Shown: positions 48,762 through 59,938 of the stretch, one piece after another | How the letters are laid out: each line of letters starts with the position of its first letter | Position numbering within the stretch: position 1 is the first letter of the stretch | Assembly: GCF_032062135.1 (NCBI RefSeq) | Contig: NC_092864.1 | Location: forward strand, 23,597,519 to 23,661,518 | Length of the DNA stretch: 64,000 bases | DNA from: Pyxicephalus adspersus | Taxonomy: Eukaryota; Chordata; Amphibia; Anura; Pyxicephalidae | Direction: 5' to 3' | Program-made: the position numbers and the translations under genes | The notes under the pieces: generated by a model | What the model was told of the DNA's origin: nothing | The model's input: the letters and a program-made list of their open reading frames with translations, nothing else | Database searches by the model: none

Positions 48762-50590
48762 TTAACCTCCTGGGCATTTCACTGATGTCTGGATTTCTGT
48801 ACCAAAAGCAGTACACATGTACCAAAAAACAGTTTTTCATGAATTTTTTTGTTTTTGTATATTGTAGACATGTAACTTACCAAAATATGTCCAAACAAGG
48901 GTTTAGTAGATATCCTGAATATAATAAAGTTTGAAACACACAATCTTGTAAAAAAAAAAAAATTTAATAGTAAAATTTAAAAAAAAAACACAAAAATCAG
49001 CTTAAACAAGAATGCATAAATAAATAAAAAATACTGAAAATACTGAAATGCAATAATTCTGTATACTGTATGGTACTATATTTTTCTAAAACACCTCCCT
49101 AGTGTGGTCAATTTTAAGGCAGCTCAGAGTCCACAGTCACATTTCGGGAAGTAGAGCCGGGTTTCCTTCTGGATTATGTTCCCGTCCTCCCCTCTCTTGG
49201 AGCAGCACCCCACACACATTCTTGTGGTTTTGCTTTTCTTGGGGTTGGTGGAATGTAGTCCAGAAAATGACGAGCACTCAGGCGTAGCAGGTTCACCATG
49301 TATGAAGCATGTTGTTCAAGTTGATTTTGATTGGCATCCTCTTCTGTTGTTAGGTGTTTCACACATATAGCTTCACAGATTTTCCATATGAATTCAGGGT
49401 GGGGTACAAGCCTGTCATTTTGTTTTTTGAATAGAATGTACGCATTCCACAGACACTGTTCCACTAGATGGAGAAAATTTTTTTTATAGTACTTTTATAG
49501 TGCTTTCTGACAGCTAGATAGAAAGTTCAGGGGACATATAAAAATTGGACATATAAAAATTTTCTTTGTAAAGACTCAGGGGACATATAAAAATTTTCTT
49601 TGTAAGACAATACCCTTGGTTCAGCAAAGGCTCAATCAGAGACAGGACAGAAGATGTTGCCACTCCAAAGGAACTAAATTTTGTGCCTTTGCATGTATAT
49701 ATGACAGACTTCCAGATATATCAAGATTCGGATTTGCACACCATAAAAGATTTGATCCCAAACTGTGCCCTCTTGGACGCTATGTACTGCACCCAGCTCA
49801 GTCTCTCTTTATATGCCATCAGACTTTCATTCACACTAATGTCCCTTTCTAGCAGGTTTTTAGGGTTGTTTCTAATCATTTTATAAACCTCCCAAGCTTG
49901 GGGTCAGGATGAGTGGTCTCATCAAAATCATCATTGTTGGTAATGTAATGTAAAAATTTCATGATCAGGCCAAATCGATAATCAGGCATAACCGTGCCAA
50001 AAAAATGGGTGGCAAGCAGTTTGTTGGTGGACCAATACCACTTCTGCAGGGGTTTCCCCACCACACCCTGGGGAATAACAAGGCCCAGAAAAAGCCAAAT
50101 ATCCTTTTGGGTTACAGGTTCCCACTTCCTGGTTCTGGACAATCTTGCATGTGGAACAGCCAACTGTTGCGCTGCATATCTGTTTGTTTCTTCAACTATT
50201 TTCTGAATGACTTCGCCATTCAGAAATAGCTCCAGGTAGGCCAGGGGGTTCTGCACACAGTGCACCTTCAGGCCAGGCGCCCCAGTAAATGAAAACCTAG
50301 GGGGCACAGGCTGGGCCTGATGAGTGTCAAACGCTCACCAGGTGCGAACATCACTAACCTCCATAGAGTCGAATAAACAAAATTTTGAATTTTAAATTTC
50401 CCGCCACAAGCGCATGCACCGACGTCAACAGGAATCGCCTAGGGACGCGTTCGCCGAGGGAACAAGAGGACAGGGATCCGACCGAGAAGATGGGCATTCA
50501 ACGCTGAGATGGGCATCGATGCTGGAGAACTCTGCTGGATAAATAAATCCGATGACAGCACATTGGAGGATGCCAGCGCCACCAGGTAAC
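48762..50590 (-). mobile_element. piggyBac-family transposon, defective
   Basis: The left end TTAACCTCCTGGGCATTTCAC matches the left ends of the MITEs at 5061 and 61226, including the sub-terminal ACAGTTTTTCATGAATTTTT and TATAATAAAGTTTGAAACAC blocks. The transposase relic (49124-50364, minus) fills the middle. To its right the MITE-like GC-rich segment (TTTCCCGCCAC, GCATGCACCGACGTCA) runs to about 50590. The expected right terminal hairpin and TTAA end are missing, where the inverted-repeat cluster at 50600 begins. It probably belongs to the autonomous lineage from which the MITEs derive. Confidence 0.85.
49124..50364 (-). pseudogene. piggyBac transposase relic with internal deletion
   Basis: Reading starts at ATG 50362-50364 (MEVSDVRTW), hits a TGA at 50335-50337, then stays open for over 140 codons to 49876 (PPRFSFTGAPGLK, KDIWLFLGLV, KWYWSTNKLLAT, DPKLGRFIK), the N-terminal part of a DDE_Tnp_1_7 transposase. 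A frameshift near 49878 leads to LLERDISVNESLMAYKERL and QYIASKRAQFGIKSFMVC; TGA again at 49721-49723; then IEPLLNQGYCLTKK. The first catalytic Asp (normally DES/DEQ) is Asn (49829-49831) and the second (normally DNFYTS) reads KKIFIC (about 49592-49600). The third catalytic block is deleted. The C-terminus resumes at YYKKNFLHLVEQCLWNAY, then CCSKRG and FPKCDCGL, the cysteine cross-brace, after another frameshift near 49210. The gene is dead. Confidence 0.92.
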
Positions 50591-50599
50591 TCCATTGAG

Positions 50600-50960
50600 A
50601 GTTCGCCTGCAGTCATAGCTGATTGGAAGCACTCTCGTGCCTCCAATCAGCTTTGACTGCGGCTCCTAGGGCTGTACTTATCAACGCAGGGAGCATGGAA
50701 ACTGAACTTAGATGAACTCTCGTGCCTCCAATCAGCTGTGACCGTGGTTCTCACGGTCACGATCACTTATCAATGATAAGTGCAGCCTGGTGACCGTAGG
50801 AACTGAACTCAGATGAACTCTAAATAGAGAAACTCCCCATGAGAGTTCATCCGAAGTTAGCCTGCAGTCATAGCTGATTGGAAGCATTCACATGCCTCCA
50901 ATCAGCTGTGACCGCAGGTTCTCACACTTCCCGACCTGTACTTATCAACACAGGGAGCGT
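50600..50960. repeat. Foldback inverted-repeat cluster
   Basis: AGCTGATTGGA (50617-50627) pairs with TCCAATCAGCT (50642-50652), and the same pair recurs at 50872-50882 and 50897-50907. The single arm TCCAATCAGCT also occurs at 50727-50737. Between them GTTCTCACGGTCAC (50747-50760) pairs with GTGACCGTAGGAAC (50790-50803), enclosing CACTTATCA-A-TGATAAGTG (50764-50782). Phrases such as GATGAACTCT and AGAGTTCATC are also mutually inverted. It looks like a foldback element or nested copies of one; the family is unknown. Confidence 0.85.
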
Positions 50961-51073
50961 GGGAACCTGCACTTCAATGGAATTTGCAAAATCAGTTCGC
51001 CAAAATTTCGCTAGCTAGGGAAATTTTCACAAGAATGTCAGAGGAATTCTCGCTCATCCCTACGGTACACATA

Positions 51074-51246
51074 GGGCCTGATTTATTTATGTTCTGCAAG
51101 ACCGAAGAAGATAGACTATCATGAAAATCATTGCAACTAGTTAGCAAATGTTTTCAAGACTGGACCAGATCCATTCTGGGTTTGCTGAATCCCTCAGGTT
51201 ACCTCATGTTCTCTCATCTTGGAGAGCTTTATAAATAAATCAGGCT
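51074..51246. mobile_element. Palindromic MITE, copy E
   Basis: It starts GGGCCTGATTTATTTATG and ends GAGAGCTTTATAAATAAATCAGG, with AGACCGAAGAAGATAGACTA and CATTCTGGGTTTGCTGAATC inside. The centre is shorter than in copies A and G. Confidence 0.8.
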
Positions 51247-51641
51247 CAGAGCACCTACCCATGGCAGCCCAATGAAGAATGAGAAGAGTGCGTACTGCTC
51301 ACTAACGTTCATTGTTTAATCTGAAAATGCTGGTTCTATAGGTATCAGCACTGCAGTACGAGTGGCCAGGAGGTATGTGGGATAGCTTGCTCCCGACATA
51401 GTTTTGAACCTCCCTGAGGGGCTGAAAAAATGTTAAATGGTCTCCTACAGAAGTTAGTTTAACCAGCTTTGTAGATTGTTTTACAAAAAGCGCTAATTAT
51501 GTATCTAAATGTTCAAAATATAATGCAGTATGTAAATTGTGTATTCCTTTTGGTTGAACTTGATAAACATGTGCCTTAAACCTATATAACTATCCATTTT
51601 TATTTGCTATTTGCAAACAGAACATATAGGATCCCTATTTA
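51247..51641. other. Unique DNA, nothing seen
   Basis: No repeat or open frame of note. Confidence 0.4.
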
Positions 51642-51706
51642 ATGTACAGCGCTGCGTAATATGTTGGCGCTATATAAATCCTGTTTATTAATAATAATAA
51701 TAATAT
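51642..51706 (+). mobile_element. SINE 3' tail
   Basis: GTACAGCGCTGCGTAATATG, then TTGGCGCTATATAAATCCTG and a (TAA)n tail. The 5' part of the SINE is absent, as expected from a strongly 5'-truncated insertion or decay. Confidence 0.8.
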
Positions 51707-53914
51707 AGGAGATTATTTCCCAAGTTTTAGTTCAACAACATAAAATTGCATTAACAATTGGCAAATTAATATATAACATGGCTCTGTGTTATACTTTTTG
51801 TGCTGTGATTGCTTTGCAGTTAATTCCAATGTTTGCAGGTAAATCAATGGCACTATTTTGGTAAAACCTTTATTTTCAGTTCTATTCTTTTTTTTTTTTT
51901 AACAGAGAATAGTAGTCCATTATTTAGCACTAGCAAATATGTACCCGTGTACTCAAAGGATACAGTCAATGGACCATAGAAAGGAATCAATACGGCTCTG
52001 TTTGTTACACAATAACTTAATAACTCAAAATGTTTTCACATAATTGCTATGTGGACGCACAATTGTTCGCTTGTATATTAGAAATATACATTCAATGCAG
52101 TCTGCAGGAACCCAACATTTAATAATATATGTTAACATAAAAGCCACCATTACACTGATGACAGTGCGCAGAAAATGTTTACTTGCTTGCAGAATGGTAT
52201 AATTTATACATTATAAAACCACAGGGGGGCAATTTAGAAAACTTGGACTAAGACTGTTTATTTCTTCCTGCAAATACTTCACAATCTTTGGCTTGATTCT
52301 TGAAAATGAAAATGCTTCTATAAAACTAATGTACTAGAGCAGCAAAAAATAACATTTCTGTAACAATGAGACTGGAAGGCAAGATATCTTTTTGTCTATC
52401 TCCTTACACAGTGTTTAGATATGTAGTTTGCCAAAATTACCTTGAATGCCTGCTAAGTACCCCCACAAGCTCAATATACATGTGCACCAGGCACTACATC
52501 ACACTGTGCAGTTCTAAATATAGCAGTAATTCTATATTATGTCCTCAGCTGCCTCCTCCATCATGTACCAAAAAAACATCTGTAGGTTGAACTAAACTTA
52601 CAAACCATTCTGCACCCAGTGACCCTCTGAACGTATTCTTGAAGTATATCGAACCCAAAGAATAAAAATGGAATATATTGTGACTAACAAGTTATTGAGT
52701 GTGATGTTTGCAATATCTTTTGTATTTTTTTTGTACTACAAGTACAGAAAGATACCTGTTGAACCAGCCTGAGATCTAGCGTCTTGACAACACTGCTCCT
52801 CTATAATTACAATGCAGTAGGTGTTGTCACTCCAGGAAAATAAGTTTTACTGGTAGGTTCAGCCGTTAAAAAAAAAAGAAAAAAAAGCCTGAAAATAGAG
52901 AACTAGTGCATCAACTATATCTATGGACCCAAAGCTGTAATATTTTACATTTTTGGGGTTAGACACGCATTAAAGTGTATCTGAAGGTGGAAAAATTGTG
53001 TATTTTCTTTTTCAGTTTGTCTTCATCACCATTGCTCACAAAGTGAGGTAAGGGAAAATCTTCCAATAGGAACCATTCTGGTGAATACCATGGTTTTCAG
53101 CTTTGGACCAGATACATTCCCGGGTTTAGCACATTGACTGGTGGTTGTCAGGGGTGCCTCATGATACCTGTAAATTAGCATGAACTTATTATATGCCAAG
53201 AAGTTGGCATAGTAAATGTTGGTCCTACTTTAATGCTCTTAACTTAAAATAACTTTGCTAAACCCACAGTGAACTGACTAAAGGCATGTTTGCTATCTCT
53301 ATAGGAGAGGCTTCAAGGAATATCTAAACTGAAGAATAAACATTTAAATACTGAAGCTTTTCATCCCATGTGTTATCCAGATTTACTGGCTCAGACTAGG
53401 AACATTTTCAGTACAAAAAAACTATTGAAGGGAACCATGGTTGTTACAGAGGCTGGATTTTAAATATGTCTTATCTTTATGTCTTCTTTTTATCATCCTT
53501 AAATAGGGGTTAGAAGATAATATTGTTTATGCTTTTAGTTCAGGGACAGGGTCACTTTATTTGTGCTGAACATAAGGCATAACCAATATAATTAAACAAT
53601 AATCCCCTAATTCCTGATGTCATGGTGGTAAACAAAAAAAAAACATGTTTGAAGTCTTGTTTGAGTGACAATTATGGCTTCCCTATAGATACAATGGAGT
53701 AAAAGGACAGCTATCCAGGCACAATAAGTATTATCCATAGGAGTACCAGGTGAAAATAAAGAGAAAACAAGACATGGAAAGAAAATTTGATGCAACTACT
53801 ACATTTAGGAACTGGTAAACTGCAATAAAATACATTTTCTGTATTTAATTTCCCCTCTCTGATCCTTAAGCCTCTCTCAGTCTAAGTTCTCAGTCTAAAT
53901 TCTATTCTGAAGGT
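51707..53914. other. Unique DNA, no gene seen
   Basis: Nothing recognised beyond short A/T-rich runs. Confidence 0.4.
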
Positions 53915-54440
53915 CAATGTTTTTCAACAAGGAACTCTACAAGTTGGGTTCCTTGAGCAATCTTTTTTGGCTATCTCACACATTGGATTGCAATTTCAGA
54001 AGCATTCTTCTCAACGACCACCACACTAATGTAGTGTGAGTTGTGGATATAGTAACTATACCAGGCAGTGCTGGATTCATTCTTTTTTCTCCCTATAAGC
54101 CAGGAGCCTGTTTTCCCCTCTACCCATCTCTGGCAGCATAAATGATACAAAACTAAAGCTATCATCCAGTGCTATCCACTCTACCATTTCCAAACCAAAA
54201 AGCAGAAACTACATGTGTCCTGTCAGTAGGTATATATATATATATAGGTAGCTGCTAACCTTCGAACTCTATTAACTCGGCAATGGATACTTCCAGAGAA
54301 ATATCGCTCCTCATAGACATGCCACCCACTGCTTAGGTTGGCCTTATGAGAAATCTGACCCCGATACCAGGGTATACCAAATTTCAAAGGACGTGAAGGG
54401 TATTTCAAGGGTTCCCCATGTTAAGGTCAAGAAAGGCTAC
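53915..54440 (+). mobile_element. hAT-like element with a probable nested insertion
   Basis: The left part (CAATGTTTTTCAAC, GGGTTCCTTGAGCAATC, TTTTTTGGCTATCTCACACA, ACCACACTAATGTAGTGTGA) and the far right (AGGGTATTTCAAGGGTTCCC, CATGTTAAG) match the element at 6010-6233. Between about 54062 and 54385 there is roughly 320 bp with no counterpart there, starting CCAGGCAGTGCTGGATTCAT, including an (AT)n run at 54231. It reads as one element inserted in another, although no target duplication was identified. Confidence 0.6.
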
Positions 54441-55030
54441 TTTCTAGTGTATTGTATAGGCACATTTAAACACGTTTTTTTGATACATGCTTAGCTGCAT
54501 GTATTGCTAATTTTTATACATGTATGAAATAAAGCATAATACTAAGGGTTATTTTAGAATTTGAATAAATATATGGTTAAGGTCAAAGGGCATGGTAACA
54601 CATCTTTTCATTTAATTTATTGGCAAAACCTCCACATTTGAGCAACCAAGCAGTTAGTTTTAAGTACTGAAAATCAATTTACTATCCTCATTCTGCTCAG
54701 TGCAGACATTATTTAGAGTACTATAGCAGATGAATAAAAAGATAGATCCAGATGTGTTTTTCTTCTTCATTTCTATGTGCTACATTTTATCACCTGTTCG
54801 TTTATAAATCAATACTTTCACCTTATTTCTTGTTATTGGACATAGTATTTATTATCCAGAGTTCTACAATGATGGTACAGAGTCAGAGAGGAATATTTAC
54901 GACAGATAGTTATGTAAATCCTCATATAACTTATACTCTTGTTTCTACTGTATATACACAGCTTTATTCAAACATCTAGGTGAAATGTTACCTGAAAGTT
55001 GAGGATACGGAAAAGATATTTATAGATGAG
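54441..55030. other. Unique DNA, nothing seen
   Basis: Nothing recognised. Confidence 0.4.
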
Positions 55031-55435
55031 CTAGCTGTAGATTTAAGTCTCAAAAAAAAAAAAAATAACATTTACCTTTAATCCCTCAGGTCCCTCGATG
55101 ATGCTGGTCCTTCCGACGATCTTGTCCCACGTCGTCCTGGAATTCCTCTTTGTCCTGGTGGAAGCGCAGTACGTCGCCATATTCGATCTTCACATCTGTC
55201 TTCTTCTTCAGTCTTCTTTCTCAGTCACCCGATCACGTGCTGTGCATGTGCAAGATTGGGTGACGTAGCTGCTGTGAAGGGGAAAAAAAAGAAAGCCGAT
55301 TGCACTGTGCATGCTGGAGATCAGCATCTCTTACCTCTAGGAGGAAAATGCCAAGGCATGTGCAGAAGAAAAAGCCAGAGCCTCCCGGGATGCATGACAT
55401 AAGTAAAAAAAAGGTGTTGCATTTAAAAAAAAACA
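55031..55435. repeat. CpG-richer dispersed-repeat-like block
   Basis: Poly-A at 55050-55063, then ATAACATTTACCTTTAATCC, a run of CpG sites (GACGATCTTGTCCCACGTCG), a partly inverted pair CACCCGATCACG / AAGATTGGGTGACG and a second A-run near 55424. The composition differs sharply from the flanks, suggesting an inserted element of unknown class. Confidence 0.35.
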
Positions 55436-56474
55436 ACCCTTGGCAGCCATAGTTCTGTTTCTTCCTCTCTCAGTAATCACAGTATTTATAGTATTGTCTT
55501 CAGGTTAGCAAGTTACACTATTTTACTTACTTATAGTGTTCATTAACTAAAAACATACAAAAACAGTGCAAAAACAATTACGGAAAAATAAGGACTAATC
55601 AAATAATAATAACAGAACTATAGCAACAGCATAAAATGAAAGGGGAAAGCTGTGAAAAAATAGGTAGAGTTGGTTTTCCTTGGTCCAGGTTGCTATGGAA
55701 AGTCTAAGTTATTAGCCAGAGTCACTGGGCTCCCTGCAGTGCTCAATGTATCAGTACCGTTGTCCTTAGCAACAAGATGGTATCAGTGACAGCTGCCTGT
55801 GCTAGACTTACATGGCTTTGTCTATGCCAACCACAGAGGTGGGACTAATAGGACCATCCAATGACAGCAGGATGAGGGATGTCTGAGGGGCTTTGTCCAC
55901 AGAGATTAGGATGCTTGTAGACACTCCCAAGAGGCCCTTGTTCTAGCCATTATTATTAATTCCATAAGTATAGGTTTTATGAAATACCCAGATTATTAAT
56001 CACCACAATATAGAGAGTTCACAGAGACCAAACTAGGCATGTCTGGGACTTATGCTTCCCCAGAACAGGCTGAATAGGCTTTCCTGAGGCCTAGGAGACT
56101 AATTCTTGGTCTCAAAATGCTCACAATAATGATCCAACTACAAATCAGCCAACTACTATTTTATACAGAATGGTATATTAGAAATGTAAAGCACATTATT
56201 AATAAATGGGATTCAAAATACAGCTCAAAGTTCAATCAGAGACACTCTCTCTAGCCTTATCTGAATTCTACAAGTCTTGCAGACACAAACACAAGTCACA
56301 GCAGGTGTTGTGAATAGAGGGTCTGGAAGGATGCTGGTTGTCATATAAAGAAATACCTGATAAGGGGAAATTTATGACCCCAGTGTGCTAGAGAGACAAT
56401 TTCCAGACAAAGGCATTTTAGGAGAAATCAATTTCATATTTAAAAGGAAGATCAAGAATTAATATCACACCACC
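55436..56474. other. Unique DNA, no gene seen
   Basis: Nothing recognised. Confidence 0.4.
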
Positions 56475-56500
56475 CTCATATGTAACCCGGGAACTACCTG
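56475..56500 (+). mobile_element. Terminal fragment of a 'GGTAGTCCCC' element
   Basis: CTCATATGTAACCCGGGAAC then TACCTG, followed by TA. This is only the right end of the family whose complete copy is at 46822-47216. Confidence 0.65.
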
Positions 56501-56522
56501 TATTAAAAAAATTGGGTTTAAA

Positions 56523-56745
56523 GCAGCCGTCGCCAACCGGTGGTCCGAAAAATGTTTGGTGGTTCGGGGGCCTTGGCCGGTGCACTGCTGGTGAACCATG
56601 TCTCTCTGGACACAACCTGCCCACTCTCCCAGCGCAGGCTCAGACCTTACGATGGGAGAGTGGGCGAGTTCTGGCATCATCACGGCACTCTGGGGGAAGA
56701 TTCCTTCCCTTTAAGTGACACCCAGCTCCATAGTGTTGTTCTAGA
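56523..56745 (-). mobile_element. hAT-type MITE, relative of the 38.1 kb element
   Basis: It starts CAGCCGTCGCCAACCGGTGG. In reverse complement it contains GAGCTGGGTGTCACTTAAAG, TTCCCCCAGAGTGCC and TGATGATGCCAGAACTCGCC, which match 38170-38250. The second terminal repeat is lost, so the right border is approximate. Confidence 0.75.
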
Positions 56746-57388
56746 CACAGCGGAGAAATAATTTATCCACAAGGATGCTGGGTAAATGAACCCAAGGACA
56801 AAAGTGTCAAGCGGCCTGTGGCAGCCTAGGTGAAGGCATGAGAGATATCTTGTTCTGGAATCTGTTCTATGTATTTGTCACAGTATTCTCCAGCTGTCTT
56901 TATACAACCGAATCCAGGACATTTATAGCAGACGCTGCCCTTCATCACCTCCTCCTACTCCCCTGTCACCTTCACTATTCATCCTTTTCACTCATTTTCT
57001 AGAAATTGTTTTACTATCTTAATAGTCAGCTACTCAATAAAAAAAATGCTTACTAGGATAGTTCCGAAAAATTAGCACTGACCACTGTGTCCTGTTTTGC
57101 ACTCCTCAGTTTAAAATAGTTTTGAAGGTTCATTAATTCAGTTTACATTTTTCACATATTATTAAGTTTTTATATAAGTATATGAGTATTTATTATTTTT
57201 CTTTGCTGCCATTATTTTACATAATTACATATTTGTAAGCAGAATGTGGCTTTCTTTCTAGCCACCTGATTTTGGAATCAGGTCATTATGGTCATATTAA
57301 TTCATGCAGAAATTCAATATTATTGCCAATCTTACCTATTTGCATTGAAATATATGGCTAGATATGTTAGAGTTTTGCACAGCTCCTG
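56746..57388. other. Unique DNA, nothing seen
   Basis: Nothing recognised. Confidence 0.4.
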
Positions 57389-57718
57389 AACATTTTTTTT
57401 CGTAAGTCAACATTTGCAAATAGGCAGAAAAAAATGTATGACCCTAGGTGGGAAGAGGGGGGTCGTTTCTGGGAATAATTAAGAAGTACTTCTCTACTTA
57501 GGGTAATTGGTAAAATATCTGGGGATCTGAAATATAGATATTTGTGGGAACATGTGGGGGCAAAGATTTAAAAAAAACATGTTTTTTTTTGTAAACCAAA
57601 ATTAAAGAATAGACAGGAAATGTATGACCCTAGGTGGGTGGATGAAGGTCATTTCTGGGAATGAGTATAAGGTACTTCTGTACTTAGGGTCATAGGAGAA
57701 ATATCTGGGGATCTGAAA
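57389..57718 (+). repeat. Diverged tandem duplication, period about 187 bp
   Basis: Unit 1 (57389-57532) and unit 2 (57577-57718) share CATTTTTTTT/CATGTTTTTTTT, AATGTATGACCCTAGGTGGG, TTTCTGGGAAT, a TACTT...TACTTAGGGT block and AATATCTGGGGATCTGAAA in the same order. It may be two units of a satellite-like repeat or part of an older transposon. Confidence 0.8.
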
Positions 57719-58264
57719 GGGAGCTTTCAAATTCTAATTTTCTAATTCAGAAAAGCTTCTCACCCACAAACTTTCAATTTGAAGGACAATTTGTGGGGAA
57801 GAAGACCTATCCCTCAAATATGGGGGGTCTCCCACTGTTGAGTGATGGCATGTGGCCTGGCATAGACAGGCATCCCCAAGCAGGCACCACCTATGTTCAC
57901 TGCACCGGTTTTAAATAACAAGTTATATTGAACAAAAACAGAATAAACAAGAAAATATATAGGACTAACTTTTATTAAATATAATTAAAATGTCATATTA
58001 GTAATGAAATATACAAGCAGCTACAACTCTTTTTATACAAATTGCCATAACAAAAGGCTAAAAGTCCATCGAGGTATAACTATTTTTAATGTCCACTCTT
58101 AAAGCATTTTGTTTTATTACCTTTAGTAGGAGTTTAGTGCAAGCTATGACTAAAAATGTAATAAAACCAAAGTTAGAACAAATAGCTACAAATATAAACA
58201 CATTCACAACAATGTATTAGTATATAAATAGATGAGTGAATGTGTGCCAAAAATTCTCTCTATT
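57719..58264. other. Unique or old repeat DNA, nothing assigned
   Basis: The stretch 57770-57900 (TGGGGGGTCTCCCACTGTTG) is GC-richer and may belong to the same old element as the tandem units before it. No coding potential. Confidence 0.3.
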
Positions 58265-58422
58265 GGGTCTATTTAATAAAGCTCTCCATGGCTGGAGAAG
58301 ATACACTTTCATCAGTGAACCTGGGTGATGCAGCCAATTCATTCCAGATATGCTGAATCACCCAGGTTCACTGATAAAAGTGTATCTTCTTCAGTCTTAG
58401 AAAGCTTCAATAAATCAGGCCA
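58265..58422. mobile_element. Palindromic MITE, copy F
   Basis: Arms GCTGGAGAAGATACACTTTC / AAAGTGTATCTTCTTCAGTC and GTGAACCTGGGTGATGCAGC / GAATCACCCAGGTTCACTG. The central loop is shortened, giving the cleanest foldback of the family here. Confidence 0.9.
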
Positions 58423-59305
58423 TATGAGTGGCTGCCAACAATAGTTGAAAAGGTTGGTTTATTTTGTGTTGGAGCACCTAAATGCAGTGAGAGTGTGGTC
58501 ACCTACTATCTATATTATTCAATAAGTATATTACATGATCTTTTAGTTCCCTAATCCTGTAAGAATTTGATTTTACAGCTGATAGAATCTGATGCAGATT
58601 ATTATTTTTCTGCCAAACAGAAGCACACTCATATGACCTAAACATTCGACTTATATATACTGAATTTAAATTTTGTCTTTAGACAAAAGGATTTTTTACC
58701 ATAAACACCTGCTCAATAGTATTATTATCTGTAGAAAGAACTCCCTAAACAAATACTGGACCTCAGTTTGCTGATCCAAACATCTCTCCTGTGGGAAAAC
58801 AGAACCTCTGTAAAGTAAAGCCATGCTGAATATCCAGCAAGAACATGTATAACGATATTGTTATATCGTACGCAACAAAGTGCATGTAAATAATTTACAT
58901 TTTTGATAGATAATGGCTTGCCCTGTCATGTCATTTAATGTTTATGTCTTTTCAACAAGATTATTCTTCAATTTCTGTTCCAGAGAAACTAAAGGCTATA
59001 AGAAAAGAGCTCCCCAGCGGATGGCCAGCATGATGATGTACCCACATTGGGCTTGTCCATGACAGCCTGGGTATAGTGTGTTCAGTGGAAGTGGATCAGA
59101 TTCTGGTGGCCATCATTTAACCCAGAGGACTGAAAGGTGAAGTTTTTTAAAAATAATTTAAAATCTGCATTTTTATTGTACTTGTTTTTATAGGCAACTT
59201 TTTTTTATTACATCAAGGGTTATTACATTTATTTGTTTATCTAAAACAATGAAAAAATTGCAGCATCAATCTCAAAGTCTACAGATGATTTTGCTCATAA
59301 TATAC

Positions 59306-59358
<53 letters not shown>

Positions 59359-59938
59359 GATAAACAGACTAAGCCCATGTGATTTTTTTTTTTCTTTATG
59401 TTTTAAAATAACACAACATAGATGTATTCATTTTCTGTTGATTACTGTTTAAAATGTTAGTAATGGCAGTTTTTTCTCTAGGTTTATACTCGAGTAAGTG
59501 TAGGTTTTTTGTTTTTTAAGGTAAAAGCGATCACCTCGGTTTATTTTTGTTCATATTCAACATATATGGTGATTGTCCATACCCAGGATAATACATAAAT
59601 ATATTTCACTCCTGGGAGCTAAATTGGTCTGTAAGAAGTAAATAAATTGTTAGCCTGTTGTGCTAGGAACACAGAGCATTAAAGAAAACCTATTGTTTTG
59701 GCATTGTTTAAATATCCCCCCAAATCATCTAGTTTATAGACAACCCAGTTTTTGTTAATCTCTCCTTTAAGGTCTTTTTTCTCCAGTAAAGTCACTGTCA
59801 AATGTAACATGAAATATAAAAGCTGTGAGAGTTTATCTGTTTTGGTGTAGCCTTTAGGGCTTACTTTTTCTGCTGGCCCATGTCTTACAATGCTAAAGCT
59901 TTACTAGCCCTCAATACCTGATCCTCCCTTCGCACACT
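58423..59938. other. Unique DNA with an (AT)n tract and one candidate exon
   Basis: (AT)n microsatellite at 59309-59357. Candidate exon at 58984. Nothing else was recognised. Confidence 0.4.
58984..59062 (+). other. Candidate terminal exon, unrecognised
   Basis: A good pyrimidine tract and acceptor (TTCTTCAATTTCTGTTCCAG) ends at 58983. One frame then runs ETKGYKKRAPQRMASMMMY and PHWACP to a TGA at 59060-59062. The family is not recognised. Its phase is compatible with one open frame of each of the two candidate exons upstream, but this is weak evidence because several combinations fit. Confidence 0.25.

Noticed and set aside
49535..50307. Plus-strand frames over the piggyBac relic (for example 49616-49852 and 49994-50206)
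   Set aside because: They are antisense shadows of the minus-strand transposase, which has clear family motifs.
56512..56761. Overlapping 60-70-codon frames on both strands
   Set aside because: All fall in the hAT-type MITE at 56523-56745; the openness reflects its GC-rich content.
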